A stretch of 64,000 nucleotides of DNA from Undibacterium sp. YM2 (GCF_009937975.1 NZ_AP018441.1:5704001-5768000); one strand, 5' to 3'; positions 1 through 10,164 are shown, counted from the stretch's first letter. Numbers and translations: made by a program. The notes: a model not told the origin generated them from the sequence alone.

Positions 1-19
1 TTAACCCGCCATTCTACCT

Positions 20-25
20 TATAAT
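20..25 (+). promoter_or_regulatory. possible -10 element for gatCAB
   Basis: A perfect TATAAT hexamer lies about 105 bp before the gatC start. Its -35 element would fall at or beyond the left edge of the window, so it cannot be judged. The rest of positions 1-130 is AT-rich noncoding sequence with a TTGACA at 93-98 that has no convincing -10 partner. Confidence 0.3.
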
Positions 26-130
26 CTGTTTAAATTTATTCGATACCAACACCTAAATTAAGCTTTTGGTGGCATGTCGGATTATGTATTTTTTGACACT
101 CTTTTTCGCGCAAAAATGCGCCCCTGAACT

Positions 131-433
131 ATGTCGCTGACACTTGAAGATGTGAAAAGAATTGCCAATTTGGCAAAATTAGAAACCTCCGCCGAGGAGG
201 AAGTCTCTACCCTGGAGAAATTGAACGGCATTTTCTCTCTGGTAGAGCAGTTAAAAGCAGTGGATACCACCGGTGTAGCGCCACTGAGCCACCCTATCGC
301 CGCCCTGCTGCCAGAAATGGCTTTGCGCCTGCGTGAAGACGTGGTGAGCGAAAGCAATCATCGCGAAGATTATCAAAAGCCAGCGCCAGCGACCCAGGAT
401 GGCCTTTACCTCGTACCCCAGGTTATTGAATAA
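131..433 (+). CDS. gatC: Asp-tRNA(Asn)/Glu-tRNA(Gln) amidotransferase subunit C
   Basis: This is the small, 100-residue subunit of the GatCAB amidotransferase, which converts mischarged Glu-tRNA(Gln) or Asp-tRNA(Asn) to the correctly amidated form in the cytoplasm. GatC wraps around and stabilises the GatA-GatB complex. The length is normal for the family, and the N-terminus ([15 protein letters not shown]) and the central LxPLSHP-like stretch (APLSHPIAA) match it. It is the first gene of a gatC-gatA-gatB run, with gatA starting 14 bp after its stop. No unusual features are visible. Confidence 0.95.
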   Translation: MSLTLEDVKRIANLAKLETSAEEEVSTLEKLNGIFSLVEQLKAVDTTGVAPLSHPIAALLPEMALRLREDVVSESNHREDYQKPAPATQDGLYLVPQVIE

Positions 434-447
434 GCAATAGAGTCCTC

Positions 448-1902
448 ATGCATACTAAAACAATTTCGCAATTATCCGCCCTGCTGCAAAGCAAGCAGGT
501 ATCCGCCACCGAACTTGCCCAGCACTACCTGAACCGTATTGCTGCCAGTGACCTGAATGCCTTCCTGCATGTGAATCCTGAATGGACCTTGCAACAGGCT
601 GCCGCAGCCGATGCACGCCTGGCCAGTGGTGATGCCGGTGTGTTGACGGGCGTGCCTATCGCCCATAAAGATATTTTCGTGACACGCGACTGGCGCTCTA
701 CAGCAGGCTCACGCATGCTGGAAAATTATGTCAGCCCTTTCGACGCCACCGTGGTTGAGCTGTTCAACAAGGCTGGTACCGTCACCTTGGGCAAATTGAA
801 TTGCGATGAATTCGCCATGGGTTCATCGAATGAAAATTCCTATTTTGGCGCCGTGAAAAACCCCTGGGACAAGACTGCCGTACCTGGTGGCTCTTCTGGC
901 GGTTCAGCAGCGGCGATTGCAGCGCGTCTGGCACCGGCAGTGACCGCTACTGACACTGGTGGCTCTATCCGTCAACCGGCATCGTTTTGCGGCGTCACCG
1001 GTATCAAGCCAACATATGGCAGCGTATCGCGTTACGGCATGATCGCATTTGCGTCTTCACTGGACCAGGGCGGCCCTATCGCCCAGACTGCAGAAGATTG
1101 CGGTATTTTGCTGAATGCGATGACAGGTTTTGATGAGAAGGATTCGACTTCTCTCGAACGCAAGAAAGAAGATTTCAACCGTGACCTGAACAAATCTTTG
1201 CAAGGTCTGCGCATAGGTGTGCCCAAGGAATTTTTCTCTGCTGGTCTGGCTGCCGACGTAGAACAAGCCGTACGTGCTGCGCTGGCTGAATATGAAAAGC
1301 TGGGTGCGACACTGGTAGAAATTTCCCTGCCAAAAACCGAGTTGTCCATCCCTGTGTATTATGTGATTGCACCGGCAGAAGCCTCCTCCAATCTGAGCCG
1401 TTTTGACGGTGTACGTTATGGTTATCGTGCAGCAGAGTACAAAGACTTGAATGAGATGTACAAGAAGTCGCGAGCCGAAGGTTTTGGTGCTGAAGTCAAG
1501 CGCCGTATTCTGGTTGGTGCCTATGTACTGTCACACGGTTACTACGATGCCTATTATTTGCAGGCACAAAGAATCCGCCGTCTGATCGCCCAGGACTTTG
1601 CAGCAGCTTTCGAGAAATGCGATGTCATCATGGGGCCGGTGGCACCAACCGTGGCATGGGACCTGGGCTCGAAAGCGGATGATCCTGTAGCCAACTATCT
1701 GGCGGATATTTTCACCCTCTCGACCAGCCTGGCAGGCTTGCCTGGCATGTCCATCCCTTGTGGTTTTGGCCAAGGTGAAAAGAATGCGAAGCGCCCGGTA
1801 GGTTTGCAAATCATCGGCAATTATTATGATGAAGCGAAATTGCTGAATGTGGCCCACCAGTTCCAGCAAGCGACAGACTGGCATACACGCGCACCGGCAT
1901 GA
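448..1902 (+). CDS. gatA: Asp-tRNA(Asn)/Glu-tRNA(Gln) amidotransferase subunit A
   Basis: GatA is the amidase subunit. It hydrolyses glutamine and releases ammonia, which travels to the GatB active site. The 484-residue protein carries the amidase-signature Ser-cisSer-Lys set: the lysine lies in AHKDIFVT near residue 75, and the serines lie in the glycine/serine-rich [10 protein letters not shown] segment near residue 150 and in [12 protein letters not shown] near residue 175. Length and domain content are complete. It follows gatC by 14 bp and precedes gatB by about 106 bp, and the three genes are presumably co-transcribed. Confidence 0.97.
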   Translation: MHTKTISQLSALLQSKQVSATELAQHYLNRIAASDLNAFLHVNPEWTLQQAAAADARLASGDAGVLTGVPIAHKDIFVTRDWRSTAGSRMLENYVSPFDATVVELFNKAGTVTLGKLNCDEFAMGSSNENSYFGAVKNPWDKTAVPGGSSGGSAAAIAARLAPAVTATDTGGSIRQPASFCGVTGIKPTYGSVSRYGMIAFASSLDQGGPIAQTAEDCGILLNAMTGFDEKDSTSLERKKEDFNRDLNKSLQGLRIGVPKEFFSAGLAADVEQAVRAALAEYEKLGATLVEISLPKTELSIPVYYVIAPAEASSNLSRFDGVRYGYRAAEYKDLNEMYKKSRAEGFGAEVKRRILVGAYVLSHGYYDAYYLQAQRIRRLIAQDFAAAFEKCDVIMGPVAPTVAWDLGSKADDPVANYLADIFTLSTSLAGLPGMSIPCGFGQGEKNAKRPVGLQIIGNYYDEAKLLNVAHQFQQATDWHTRAPA

Positions 1903-2008
1903 GCATCTCTTCTTCCTGACAAGGAATGAGAGATCATGGACATGGAATTGATGTGCTGCTTTCGATAAAAAAGCAGAGGCAATAAACAAAGATATAACGA
2001 GGAATATT

Positions 2009-3469
2009 ATGCAATGGGAAGTCGTTATCGGTTTTGAGACGCATGCGCAACTCAAGACCAACTCAAAAATTTTCAGCGGCTCTTCAATACAATTTGGTGC
2101 TGAACCCAATACCCAGGCCAGCCCGGTTGATCTGGCCCTGCCTGGCGTGTTGCCGGTCATGAATAAAGGTGCAGTAGAAAAAGCCATACAGTTTGGCCTG
2201 GCCGTCGGTGCCGTGGTTGCGCCTGAATCCATCTTCGCCCGCAAAAATTACTTCTACCCTGACCTGCCCAAAGGCTATCAGATCAGCCAGTTTGAGATCC
2301 CGGTAGTACAGGGCGGTTTCGTGCCTTGCGTGTTTGAAAAAGATGGCAAGACTGAATTCAGGAATATACAACTGACACGCGCTCATCTCGAAGAAGACGC
2401 TGGCAAATCCACCCATGGCGCAGCCCAGGGCATGACAGGCATAGACCTGAACCGTGCAGGCACGCCCTTGCTCGAAATCGTCACTGAACCTGTGATGCGC
2501 AGTGCTGCTGAGGCCGTTGGCTATGCAAAAGCCCTGCACTCGCTGGTGACCTGGCTGGATATCTGTGATGGCAATATGCAGGAAGGTTCTTTCCGTTGCG
2601 ATGCCAACGTTTCTGTGCGTCCAGTCGGCCAAAAAGAATTCGGTACACGATGCGAAATCAAGAACCTGAACTCTTTCCGTTTCCTGGAAGAAGCGATCAA
2701 TATTGAAGTCCGGCGCCAGATCAACGAAATTGAAGAAGGTCGCCCTATCATCCAGGAAACTCGCCTGTATGATCCGGACAAAAAAGAGACCCGCTCCATG
2801 CGCAGCAAGGAAGATTCGATGGACTATCGTTACTTCCCTGACCCTGACCTGCCGCCATTGAAAATCAGCCGCGAATGGGTAGAGCAAGTACGCGCCACCA
2901 TGCCTGAGCTGCCATCTGCGATGCGCCAGCGCTTCATCGAGCAACTGGGCTTGCCTGAATATGATGCGACTATCCTGACGCAATCCAAAGGCATGGCCAC
3001 TTATTTTGAAGCCGTGGTGACTGCTGCTGGTGCCGCACAAGCCAAACCTGCTGCCAACTGGATGATGGGTGATGTGTCGGCGACGCTGAACCGTGAAGGC
3101 CTGGATATCAGCGCTATTCCGGTCACCGCTGCTCAGCTCGCCGTATTGTTACAGCGCATTGCTGATGGCACGATTTCCAACAAGATCGCCAAGGAAGTGT
3201 TCGCGGCGATGTGGGAAGCACCATCTGCAGTTGCAAATCTGGCAGACCAGGTAATTGACGCCAAAGGCCTGAAGCAAATTTCTGACGTTGGCGCGCTGGA
3301 AAAAATCATCGACGAAGTCATGGCCGCGAATCAGCAGTCTGTTGATGAATTCCGCGCTGGTAAAGAGAAGGCATTCAACTCCCTGGTTGGTCAGGCAATG
3401 AAAGCGACCAAGGGCAAGGGCAACCCTGCACAGGTTAATGAATTGCTCAAGAAAAAACTGGCTGGTTAA
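2009..3469 (+). CDS. gatB: Asp-tRNA(Asn)/Glu-tRNA(Gln) amidotransferase subunit B
   Basis: GatB binds the mischarged tRNA, activates the misacylated carboxylate with ATP and transfers ammonia from GatA. The 486-residue protein begins with the family signature ([15 protein letters not shown]), contains the conserved [16 protein letters not shown] and [13 protein letters not shown] segments, and ends with the helical GatB/YqeY tail that contacts tRNA (roughly residues 330-480). The start is supported by a purine-rich ACGAGGA element 6-8 bp upstream. A strong terminator follows 17 bp after the stop, closing the gatCAB unit. Confidence 0.97.
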   Translation: MQWEVVIGFETHAQLKTNSKIFSGSSIQFGAEPNTQASPVDLALPGVLPVMNKGAVEKAIQFGLAVGAVVAPESIFARKNYFYPDLPKGYQISQFEIPVVQGGFVPCVFEKDGKTEFRNIQLTRAHLEEDAGKSTHGAAQGMTGIDLNRAGTPLLEIVTEPVMRSAAEAVGYAKALHSLVTWLDICDGNMQEGSFRCDANVSVRPVGQKEFGTRCEIKNLNSFRFLEEAINIEVRRQINEIEEGRPIIQETRLYDPDKKETRSMRSKEDSMDYRYFPDPDLPPLKISREWVEQVRATMPELPSAMRQRFIEQLGLPEYDATILTQSKGMATYFEAVVTAAGAAQAKPAANWMMGDVSATLNREGLDISAIPVTAAQLAVLLQRIADGTISNKIAKEVFAAMWEAPSAVANLADQVIDAKGLKQISDVGALEKIIDEVMAANQQSVDEFRAGKEKAFNSLVGQAMKATKGKGNPAQVNELLKKKLAG

Positions 3470-3485
3470 TTCCTGCCTGAAAATG

Positions 3486-3523
3486 AAAAACGGCACATCT
3501 GTAAAGATGTGCCGTTTTTTTTA
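3486..3523. terminator. bidirectional rho-independent terminator
   Basis: A perfect 10-bp stem (CGGCACATCT / AGATGTGCCG) with a GTAA loop is flanked by A5 on the left and T8 on the right. It ends gatCAB on the plus strand. Because the A-run becomes a U-run on the other strand, it can also stop transcription coming from the type I secretion operon on the minus strand. Confidence 0.9.
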
Positions 3524-3601
3524 TACCTGCTGATTTAGTGACTGGCTTTTAGTGCATGGCTTGGCGTCTGCTTCAATTCCCGACAGCAGTCTCCATCACT
3601 A

Positions 3602-4972
3602 TCAGTTCGGTGCAAAGTAAGCAGCTACTGTCTGTACATCATCCACACTGATATTACCTGCAGTGACGCGCAGCTTGAGGTAGCTGATCAGGTAATTGTA
3701 CTTGGCTTGCGCCAGGTCACGCTTGGCAGCAACCAATTGCTGTTCTGCGCCGAGTACGTCGAGATTGATGCGCACACCACCTTTAACACTTTGCTTGGTT
3801 GCTTCAACCAGCAAAGTCGCAGAGTTAACTGACTTTTGCAAAGCACTGATTTTCGTCAAACTGGTTTGTATCGCATTAAATTGCTTGCGCAATTCTATCG
3901 AGATTCTGTTCTTGGTTGAGTCCAGATCAGCTTTGGCCTTGTCGCGGTTGGCGATGGCCTGATTACTGACAGCAGTAACATAACCACCAGAGTAAATCGG
4001 TATCACCAATTGTACGCCTATGCTCTTGATCGTCTGATCTTGCGTACGTGTAGTGATACTGTCAGACAAGCCACGGTTGTAACCAACGTTCAGATCCAGC
4101 CTTGGTGTATGCCCTGCTTTGCTCTTGCTGATTTCCAGCTCGGCAGCTTCGACAGAATATTTGGCGGCTGCAATTTCAGGATTGCTTTCTGTTGCGATCG
4201 TCATCCATTCTTCAAAGCTGGAGAGGGCAACAGGCATCACGGTAAACTCTGGGCGCAAGCCATCAAGCTGATTTACTTCACTGCCAATGATGGCAGAAAA
4301 AGTATTTCTTGAATTCAGCAAATTATCTTGCGCTTCTATTACCTGAGCCTCGGCAACATCAAGCTTTGCCTGGGTTTCCAGCATGTCGGTCCTGGTGCCT
4401 TCACCTTTTTCAAACATGCGCTCATTGATGCGTTTCTGTTCTGCATAAGCATCTCTTTGGGCACGGAACAAATCTACCTGATCTTCAGAGAATTTAACAT
4501 CCGCATAAGCAGTCGTCAGGCGGATGATCAAATCTTTACTGCGTGCAGAAAAGATAGCATCGCTATAGTTGGTCTGCGCTATGCCTTGCTTGTAACGCGC
4601 TGCCGTATCCAGGCTGAACAATACCTGACGCAAGGAAACAGAATTCGTGATACTGGTGTAATCGTAATTACTGACCGCCACACCACCAGTTGGCTGACCC
4701 AAAAAGTTGGTCGCCGGCGAGGTGATTTCTGCGCGGTTTTTACCGGTTCCATAAGCATACTGTATGGTTGGCAATAAACCGGCACGACCGATTTTACGGT
4801 ATTCCTTACCCGCGATATTTTCTGAAACAGCAGCACGGTAAGTCGGATCATTGATCAATGCAGCTTCATAGGCCTGCAACAGGCCCATGGCCTGAGCTTG
4901 GCCCGCCGACATCACCAGGATGCCGCAGGCAGCTGCGATCAGATTAAGGCGCTTCCATGATTTTTTCATCAT
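3602..4972 (-). CDS. TolC-family outer-membrane channel of a type I secretion system
   Basis: This 456-residue protein has a signal peptide (cleavage expected after AGQAQA near residue 28) and the internally duplicated alpha-helical plan of TolC/PrtF-type channels. These trimers form the outer-membrane and periplasmic duct of type I secretion. Long helical segments rich in Ala, Gln and Glu lie near residues 160-230 and 350-430, separated by short strand segments. It is the last gene of the ABC-HlyD-TolC operon. Its start overlaps the HlyD stop by one base (TAATG). A second ATG follows at once and sits at better spacing from a GAGG element, so the true protein may lack the first Met. The probable substrate is the giant surface protein at 15329-20437. 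Confidence 0.9.
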   Translation of the reverse strand: MMKKSWKRLNLIAAACGILVMSAGQAQAMGLLQAYEAALINDPTYRAAVSENIAGKEYRKIGRAGLLPTIQYAYGTGKNRAEITSPATNFLGQPTGGVAVSNYDYTSITNSVSLRQVLFSLDTAARYKQGIAQTNYSDAIFSARSKDLIIRLTTAYADVKFSEDQVDLFRAQRDAYAEQKRINERMFEKGEGTRTDMLETQAKLDVAEAQVIEAQDNLLNSRNTFSAIIGSEVNQLDGLRPEFTVMPVALSSFEEWMTIATESNPEIAAAKYSVEAAELEISKSKAGHTPRLDLNVGYNRGLSDSITTRTQDQTIKSIGVQLVIPIYSGGYVTAVSNQAIANRDKAKADLDSTKNRISIELRKQFNAIQTSLTKISALQKSVNSATLLVEATKQSVKGGVRINLDVLGAEQQLVAAKRDLAQAKYNYLISYLKLRVTAGNISVDDVQTVAAYFAPN

Positions 4973-6327
4973 TAATCCTCAGTCATTGCAGAATGGGCAC
5001 GGTCGATCACTGGTTTCAACAGGTAGTTCATCATGGTGCGGCCACCGGTGCTGACAAACATTTCAACAGGCATACCAGGACGGATGTTCAGATTGGCAAT
5101 AATTTTCTTGCCTTCAGGTGCTACTTCTGCACGGACTTTATAGAAGGCCTGGCCGGTTCTTTCATCGACCGTACGGTCAGCGGATACCTGTGTAATGATG
5201 CCCGGGATATGCGGTGTGGTATTGGTATTGAAGGCAGAGAAAATCAATTCTGTTTTCAAGCCGGCATGCACTTTATCTACCAGGTTGACTGGCAAGCTGG
5301 CTTCGACGATCAGCGCATCATCCTGCGGAACCAGTTCCATCAATTTGAAACCGCTAGGCACAACCGCACCTTTGGTGAATACATTCAGGCCTACCACGGT
5401 GCCTGACACGGGTGCTTTCACTGCAACATTGTTCAGATCAAAATCCAGTGCAGTCAGGCGGTTTTGCAAGGCTTCTGCTTCTTTCTGGACATCGGACAAT
5501 TGTGTGCGGATTTCTTTTTGATAGTCTTGCTGACGCTGTGACTTACGCAAGCCCATTTCCATGATCTGGCGTGAGACACGGCCCATATTACCCAGGTCTT
5601 CAGAGATGCTGCCGTTCACCTGCGCATAAGTACGTTCCAGATCCAGCAGACGATTGCGGGCAATATAGCCTTCCTTGGCCAGGTCACGCATGCCATCAAG
5701 TTGTTCCTTGAGGAACTGTTGCTGTTGCTTTTTGCTGACCATGGATTCTTCCAGGCCTTTGTGTTGCGATTTCAAGCCAGCGATGTTTTCATCCACCGCA
5801 CCCAGCTCACTTTGTATGGAAATCTGACGTGTAGTGAACAGTTGCTGTTGCAGCGAAATGACGTTAGCAACGCGAGGATCGCTTTTTGCCTCATCCAGTT
5901 CCTTGGGAAAACTGATGGACTTTGCACCTACGCGTTCAGCCAGCAATCTTGCTTCTACCGCCTGGGCTGTAAACAATTGTACCCTGGTGATTTCTGCATT
6001 TGACTTGGCGCTGACAGAATTCATCTTCAACAAGGTTTGGCCTGCTTTGACGACATCGCCATCCTTGACCAGGATTTCATCAACCGTACCACCAGTCTGA
6101 TGCTGTATGACTTTACGGCTGGAGGCCACGGCCACGTTACCGCTCATGGGCACGCCCTTATCGAGCTTTGCCGTGAATGCCCACAGCAAGAAGCCGACCA
6201 CGCCGATCAGAATGATGATCCAGCCCAGACGGGAGTAGCCGCGTGCATCTGTATTGACTTCGAGTATTTCTACGTTGTGATTTGCCACGTCCGTGACATC
6301 ACCTTTTTTGACCAATGCATTTTTCAT
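4972..6327 (-). CDS. HlyD-family type I secretion periplasmic adaptor
   Basis: This is the membrane fusion protein that links the ABC ATPase to the TolC-type channel. The 451-residue protein has a short cytoplasmic N-terminus, one membrane helix near residues 33-52 (a Trp/Ile/Val/Gly-rich segment), and a lipoyl half-motif near residues 70-110. A long coiled-coil hairpin follows (about 110-290), then the second lipoyl half (KAPVSGTVVGLNVF, near residue 310) and a beta-barrel domain. The order and length match HlyD/PrtE. It starts 2 bp after the ABC gene stop with an AGAGGA ribosome site 6 bp upstream, and overlaps the TolC-type gene, so the three are translationally linked. Confidence 0.93.
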   Translation of the reverse strand: MKNALVKKGDVTDVANHNVEILEVNTDARGYSRLGWIIILIGVVGFLLWAFTAKLDKGVPMSGNVAVASSRKVIQHQTGGTVDEILVKDGDVVKAGQTLLKMNSVSAKSNAEITRVQLFTAQAVEARLLAERVGAKSISFPKELDEAKSDPRVANVISLQQQLFTTRQISIQSELGAVDENIAGLKSQHKGLEESMVSKKQQQQFLKEQLDGMRDLAKEGYIARNRLLDLERTYAQVNGSISEDLGNMGRVSRQIMEMGLRKSQRQQDYQKEIRTQLSDVQKEAEALQNRLTALDFDLNNVAVKAPVSGTVVGLNVFTKGAVVPSGFKLMELVPQDDALIVEASLPVNLVDKVHAGLKTELIFSAFNTNTTPHIPGIITQVSADRTVDERTGQAFYKVRAEVAPEGKKIIANLNIRPGMPVEMFVSTGGRTMMNYLLKPVIDRAHSAMTED

Positions 6328-6329
6328 GA

Positions 6330-8189
6330 TTATTCCTCTTGTGCAGCTGTAGCATTAATTCTTTGCTGCGTATCTGCCGGTGGCTCTGTAGCTGCTGATT
6401 GCAGACCGCCCTGAGCTTGTGCTTGTTGGGCAGCCTGTTGTGCTGCCGCAGCTTGCTGAGCTTGTTGCATCTGCTGTGCCTGTTGTTGATTTGCCTGATT
6501 CAGCGCGGCCAATACCTGATCACGCGGACCAAAGGCCTGGGCTACACCATCGCGTAACAACAAGAGCTTGGTGGTGGCGCCCAGAATCGTCGTACGGTGA
6601 GTGATCAGTACAATTGTTTTACCACGTTGGCGCAAATCATTGACTGCCATTACCAGAGCTTGTTCACCGACATCATCCAGATTGGAATTTGGTTCATCAA
6701 GCACCAGCATGGATGGATCGTCATACATGGCACGTGCCAGACCGATACGCTGTTTCTGGCCACCAGAGAGGCCAGCGCCACCGTCACCCAGACGTGTGTC
6801 ATAGCCTTGCGGGAAATGCAGGATCATGTCATGGACACCGGCGCGCTTGGCAGCCAGGATAACTTTTTCAGAATCCACTTCACCAAAACGGGCGATGTTT
6901 TCAGCCACCGTGCCGCCAAACAATTCTATGTCTTGTGGCAGGTAACCAATATTTGGTCCGAGTTGATCTTTGTTCCATTGGTAAATATCAGCACCATCGA
7001 GACGCACTTTACCAACTGCAGCAGGCCAGACGCCGACCAGCAAGCGTGCCAGCGTAGATTTACCCGAACCTGAAGGGCCGATCACACCAAGTACGTCACC
7101 TGGCTGCAAGGCCATGGTCAGACCTTTGATCACGACAACGGTAGAACCCGGTGCAGCAGCAGTCACGCCTTCTACAGACAGGGCACCCAGTGGCTTAGGC
7201 AAGTCCATGCCAGCCTGACGTGGCGGATTGGATGCCAGCAATTCATTCAAACGACCATAGGCACCTTTAACTGTGCTCCATTGTTTCCACACACCGATCA
7301 GTTGATCGATAGGACCAGTTGCCTTACCCAAGAGGATGGAGCCGGCAATCATCATACCAGGCGACATCTTGCCTTCAATCACCAGCAAGGCACCAAAACC
7401 GAGCACCAGTGACTGTACTGAGACACGTACAAATTTACTCAAAGCAGTGATAATGCCTGACTTCTCGCTCGCTTCTGCCTGCAATTGCAGGAAACGGCCG
7501 TGTAACTTGAACCAGCGCGACATCAGGTTAGGCAGCATGCCCATGGCTTCAATGACTTCGGCATTGCGCAGATTATTCGTCGCCAGATTGCTGGAGACGA
7601 TGGCCATGGTATTGGCTTCAGTCAAAGGTTTTTTGGAAACCACTTCATTGGCGTACGCCAGGATCACCATGACAATTACCGCAGCCAGCGCAAACAAGCC
7701 GAGGTAAGTGTCAAACATGAAGATCACGGCAAGATAGAACGGGAACCATGGTGCATCGAAGAAGGCAAACAAGCCTGCACCTGTGAGGAACTGACGGATT
7801 TGCGTCAGATCCTGCAAAGCCTGACCAGCATTACCGCCACCACGCTTCAAGTTTTGTTCAAACGCAGCAGTATAAATACGCTTGTTCATTTGCATGTCGA
7901 GCTTGGCGCCCAGACGTATCAATACAAAACTACGGATATATTCAAGCGCACTCATCAAGGCGTAAGCACCCAGCATCAGCAATGTCAACATCAACAGAGT
8001 GATTTCGTTGCGGCTTTGCAAAACACGATCGTAAACCTGTAACATATACAGGGAAGGTGCTAACATCAACAAGTTGATGATGGCACTGAAGATGCCAACG
8101 GTTCTGAAGGCACTTTTAAAGGTCATCAGAACCTGTGCAATTTCAGTTTGTGGAAGTTTTAGTTTCGAGATCATTTGTATTCTTTGCAC
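6330..8189 (-). CDS. type I secretion ABC permease/ATPase (PrtD-like)
   Basis: This inner-membrane exporter combines a membrane domain (about residues 25-310, several hydrophobic helices) with an ATPase domain. The ATPase has Walker A GPSGSGKS (371-378), signature LSGGQ (474-478), Walker B MLVLDEP (494-500) and switch His531. It lacks an N-terminal C39-type peptidase, which fits the PrtD/RsaD class that exports RTX and S-layer proteins rather than bacteriocins. It ends in an unusual tail of about 58 residues rich in Gln and Ala (562-619). The longest reading frame begins with GTG; an ATG five codons later (8174) is also possible, and neither has a strong ribosome site. It is first in the operon, about 90 nt from a predicted Crp-dependent start. 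Confidence 0.93.
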   Translation of the reverse strand: MQRIQMISKLKLPQTEIAQVLMTFKSAFRTVGIFSAIINLLMLAPSLYMLQVYDRVLQSRNEITLLMLTLLMLGAYALMSALEYIRSFVLIRLGAKLDMQMNKRIYTAAFEQNLKRGGGNAGQALQDLTQIRQFLTGAGLFAFFDAPWFPFYLAVIFMFDTYLGLFALAAVIVMVILAYANEVVSKKPLTEANTMAIVSSNLATNNLRNAEVIEAMGMLPNLMSRWFKLHGRFLQLQAEASEKSGIITALSKFVRVSVQSLVLGFGALLVIEGKMSPGMMIAGSILLGKATGPIDQLIGVWKQWSTVKGAYGRLNELLASNPPRQAGMDLPKPLGALSVEGVTAAAPGSTVVVIKGLTMALQPGDVLGVIGPSGSGKSTLARLLVGVWPAAVGKVRLDGADIYQWNKDQLGPNIGYLPQDIELFGGTVAENIARFGEVDSEKVILAAKRAGVHDMILHFPQGYDTRLGDGGAGLSGGQKQRIGLARAMYDDPSMLVLDEPNSNLDDVGEQALVMAVNDLRQRGKTIVLITHRTTILGATTKLLLLRDGVAQAFGPRDQVLAALNQANQQQAQQMQQAQQAAAAQQAAQQAQAQGGLQSAATEPPADTQQRINATAAQEE

Positions 8190-8285
8190 ACTGAAGTGCT
8201 AAAAACATCGCAATATAATAGGTGGCCGCTTGATGAGTAATCTCTTTGAATGAGGAATTCATCGGCATTTTTAAGGCAAGGCGGC

Positions 8286-8331
8286 ATTATCCCTGTTCAC
8301 AACTCAATTAAATGTGACGTACATCACATTT
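8286..8331 (-). promoter_or_regulatory. Crp-type site and -10 box of the type I secretion operon
   Basis: The site at 8313-8328 reads TGTGA-CGTACA-TCACA and its symmetry extends to AAATGTGA / TCACATTT (8310-8331). On the minus strand a GATAAT hexamer (8291-8286) begins 29.5 bp from the site centre. That puts the centre at -41.5 relative to a predicted start near 8279, the class II Crp arrangement. The leader to the ABC gene would be about 90 nt. Confidence 0.85.
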
Positions 8332-8335
8332 TTCG

Positions 8336-8361
8336 AAAGCGTAACACAAGTTTTACGCTTT
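8336..8361. repeat. 9-bp inverted repeat beside the Crp site
   Basis: AAAGCGTAA (8336-8344) and TTACGCTTT (8353-8361) form a perfect inverted repeat around an 8-bp spacer. It lies 5 bp from the Crp site, on its upstream side with respect to the secretion operon. It could be an operator for a second regulator; no known consensus is claimed. Confidence 0.5.
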
Positions 8362-8631
8362 TAAAACGTGTTTCGTGTATCGAAGCCGATATATTTTGCA
8401 TACCCCCTCCTGTATATCGAAAATCTCCACATACTCTCTGGGGAGCTATTGATATTTCCAGCATACTCCCCATATATTTGTATCGAAAAAATTTTTGCCA
8501 ATTGCATCACATGCTTAATTGACATGCTTTTTAAATATAAAATGCTGTCAATTTACAATCAGATATGCACATGCTGCACGTCGTTGAACCTTATTGAATG
8601 CATATCTCTCACTTGAAATTCTGCAATTTGC

Positions 8632-8653
8632 TGTGACTTAGCTAAGAGTCACA
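8632..8653. repeat. 7-bp inverted repeat with palindromic core
   Basis: TGTGACT and AGTCACA flank an 8-bp spacer. The half-sites resemble Crp halves, but the spacing between TGTGA and TCACA is 12 rather than 6, so it should not bind Crp in the usual way. Its function is unknown. Confidence 0.35.
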
Positions 8654-8790
8654 CCTGATGAGGCCCAACTGACATTGAAGCATGTCCAAGAGGTATTGTT
8701 TTGGTGTCCAGCAGGGGGCGCACTGCACTGCAGAAGTTTAGGGATGCTTAAGTAAGAATGCTTAAAGCCGCGAGCGCGAAGTGGTATGCG

Positions 8791-8824
8791 AAAAAAAACG
8801 CCCCGCAATATCCGTTGCGGGGCG
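8791..8824 (-). terminator. rho-independent terminator after the glycosyltransferase gene
   Basis: A GC-rich 10-bp stem (CGCCCCGCAA / TTGCGGGGCG) with a 6-base loop is preceded on the plus strand by A8. On the minus strand this is a stem followed by U8, 33 bp past the stop of the glycosyltransferase gene. Confidence 0.9.
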
Positions 8825-8856
8825 CCGAGTTCTTAATGGTCTTGCTGGCTACAGTT

Positions 8857-10164
8857 TTATTTTAACTCAATTACTACCGTGTTTACCAGCGGCTGCGCAG
8901 ATATATCATTTTGAATGTTAACTTTTGTGTCTTCTGCCATGCCGTATACCCATTCAATTTGTGCTGGCAGACACACTTTTTGCAGGTCATAAAATTCACA
9001 GGCAAAACGACGGGCATTTTCGCCCAAACGCTGCCTTTCTTCGGGCTGGTCCAGCAAGTCACAGACCTCTTTGCTCAGCGCTGCCACATCAAAGAAATCA
9101 ACCAGTCTGCCTGTCTCATTGTGACGTATGGCTTCACGCAAAGGCTGAGTATTCGACGCGACGATGGCACATCCTGCACTCATGGCTTCGAGCAGGCTCC
9201 ATGACAAGACGAAGGGATAAGTCAGATAGACATGGACACGCGACAATTGCAGTAAGGGAATAAAATGCTGGTAAGGGATATTTCCCAGGAAATGTATGCG
9301 TTCAAGTGCCCCCTCTGGTAATTGAGCACTTACTTCGCTGAGGAAAATCTCTTTCCATGACCTCCCGCTTTCTGACTTGGCACCGTAACTGACATCATCT
9401 CCACCCACCATCAGTACGTGAGCATTGGGGCGCTGTGCCAGTATCTGTGGCAAGGCGCGCATGAAAATATGATAGCCGCGGTAGGGTTCCAGATTACGGT
9501 TGACGAAGGTAATGACTTCATCATCACGCGTCAGTTTCAGCCCTCCGGCCAGCGCCAGGGCCACGCCGGGATTGGGTGCGATCAGGTCCGTATTGATGCC
9601 ATCGTGAATGACGCTGATGTGTTCACGGAAGGCGCTGGGGAAAGTACTTGCTTGCCAGTGCGTCGGGGAAATGGCGGCATCCGCTATTTCTATATGCAAG
9701 AGGTTATTGATATTCTTGAGTTGTATCTTGCAGGCTTGCTCAATCGCATTGGAAGAGAATTCAGGATCAAAACCGACATCTGCCCCTTGCGCGTGATAAA
9801 AGAATTCGGCATAGATGCCAAGCTTGGCTTTGGGCCATACTTTTTTCAGGAACAGGCTTTCACCCCAGCCTGGATGGGCGATGATCACATCAGGTACAAA
9901 ACCCTGTTCGCGCAACTGCAGTGCGGCACGCATGGCAGCCTCGCCACGGATGACCTTGGGTTCACTATCTGCCAGCCAGGGATGAATTTCCGCACTGGTA
10001 CCACGCGCCACCTGGTATGAGAATACCTTGACGCCATTCCACAGCGCCGGAGCAGCCTTTTGCATGGTCAGTGCGACAACTTCATTCGCCGGGTCTGCAG
10101 CAAGTGCTGGTGCAAGATGGACAAACTGACCTGGAAAATTTTGGTGAACGAACAGGATTTTCAT
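8857..10164 (-). CDS. GT4-family glycosyltransferase
   Basis: This 435-residue protein is a GT-B fold, family 4 glycosyltransferase that transfers a sugar from a nucleotide donor. The N-terminus MKILFVHQNFPGQF is typical of a GT4 subgroup common in betaproteobacteria. The C-terminal Rossmann domain contains the donor-binding region with ITFVNRNLEPYRGYHIF (near residue 220) and the LSWSLLEAMSAGCAIVAS segment (near 315), a degenerate form of the usual EX7E motif in which the first Glu is replaced. No membrane segment is seen. It is the last gene of a minus-strand set (methyltransferase, TPR-SGNH, this gene) lying between the giant surface protein and its exporter, so it may glycosylate that protein or a related surface glycan. 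Donor and acceptor are unknown. Confidence 0.88.
   Translation of the reverse strand: MKILFVHQNFPGQFVHLAPALAADPANEVVALTMQKAAPALWNGVKVFSYQVARGTSAEIHPWLADSEPKVIRGEAAMRAALQLREQGFVPDVIIAHPGWGESLFLKKVWPKAKLGIYAEFFYHAQGADVGFDPEFSSNAIEQACKIQLKNINNLLHIEIADAAISPTHWQASTFPSAFREHISVIHDGINTDLIAPNPGVALALAGGLKLTRDDEVITFVNRNLEPYRGYHIFMRALPQILAQRPNAHVLMVGGDDVSYGAKSESGRSWKEIFLSEVSAQLPEGALERIHFLGNIPYQHFIPLLQLSRVHVYLTYPFVLSWSLLEAMSAGCAIVASNTQPLREAIRHNETGRLVDFFDVAALSKEVCDLLDQPEERQRLGENARRFACEFYDLQKVCLPAQIEWVYGMAEDTKVNIQNDISAQPLVNTVVIELK

Larger units (their letters stand above)
8190..8856. other. AT-rich noncoding region upstream of the secretion operon
   Basis: This 667-bp stretch separates two minus-strand units. 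It holds the Crp-type promoter of the secretion operon, two inverted repeats and the terminator of the glycosyltransferase unit, each listed separately. Short open frames in it (for example around 8368-8616) have no ribosome site and show no recognisable protein features, so I do not call a gene. Confidence 0.7.

Noticed and set aside
1531..2244. A 237-codon minus-strand ORF opposite gatA and gatB.
   Set aside because: It spans two real genes with strong family matches; it is a frame shadow.
8368..8616. Small plus-strand ORF of 82 codons in the region upstream of the secretion operon.
   Set aside because: AT-rich sequence, odd Cys/Ile-rich composition, no ribosome site and no recognisable features.
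8632..8653. Possible fifth Crp site (TGTGA...TCACA).
   Set aside because: The spacing is 12 rather than 6 bp, which Crp does not bind in its usual form, and no -10 with the correct distance was identified.
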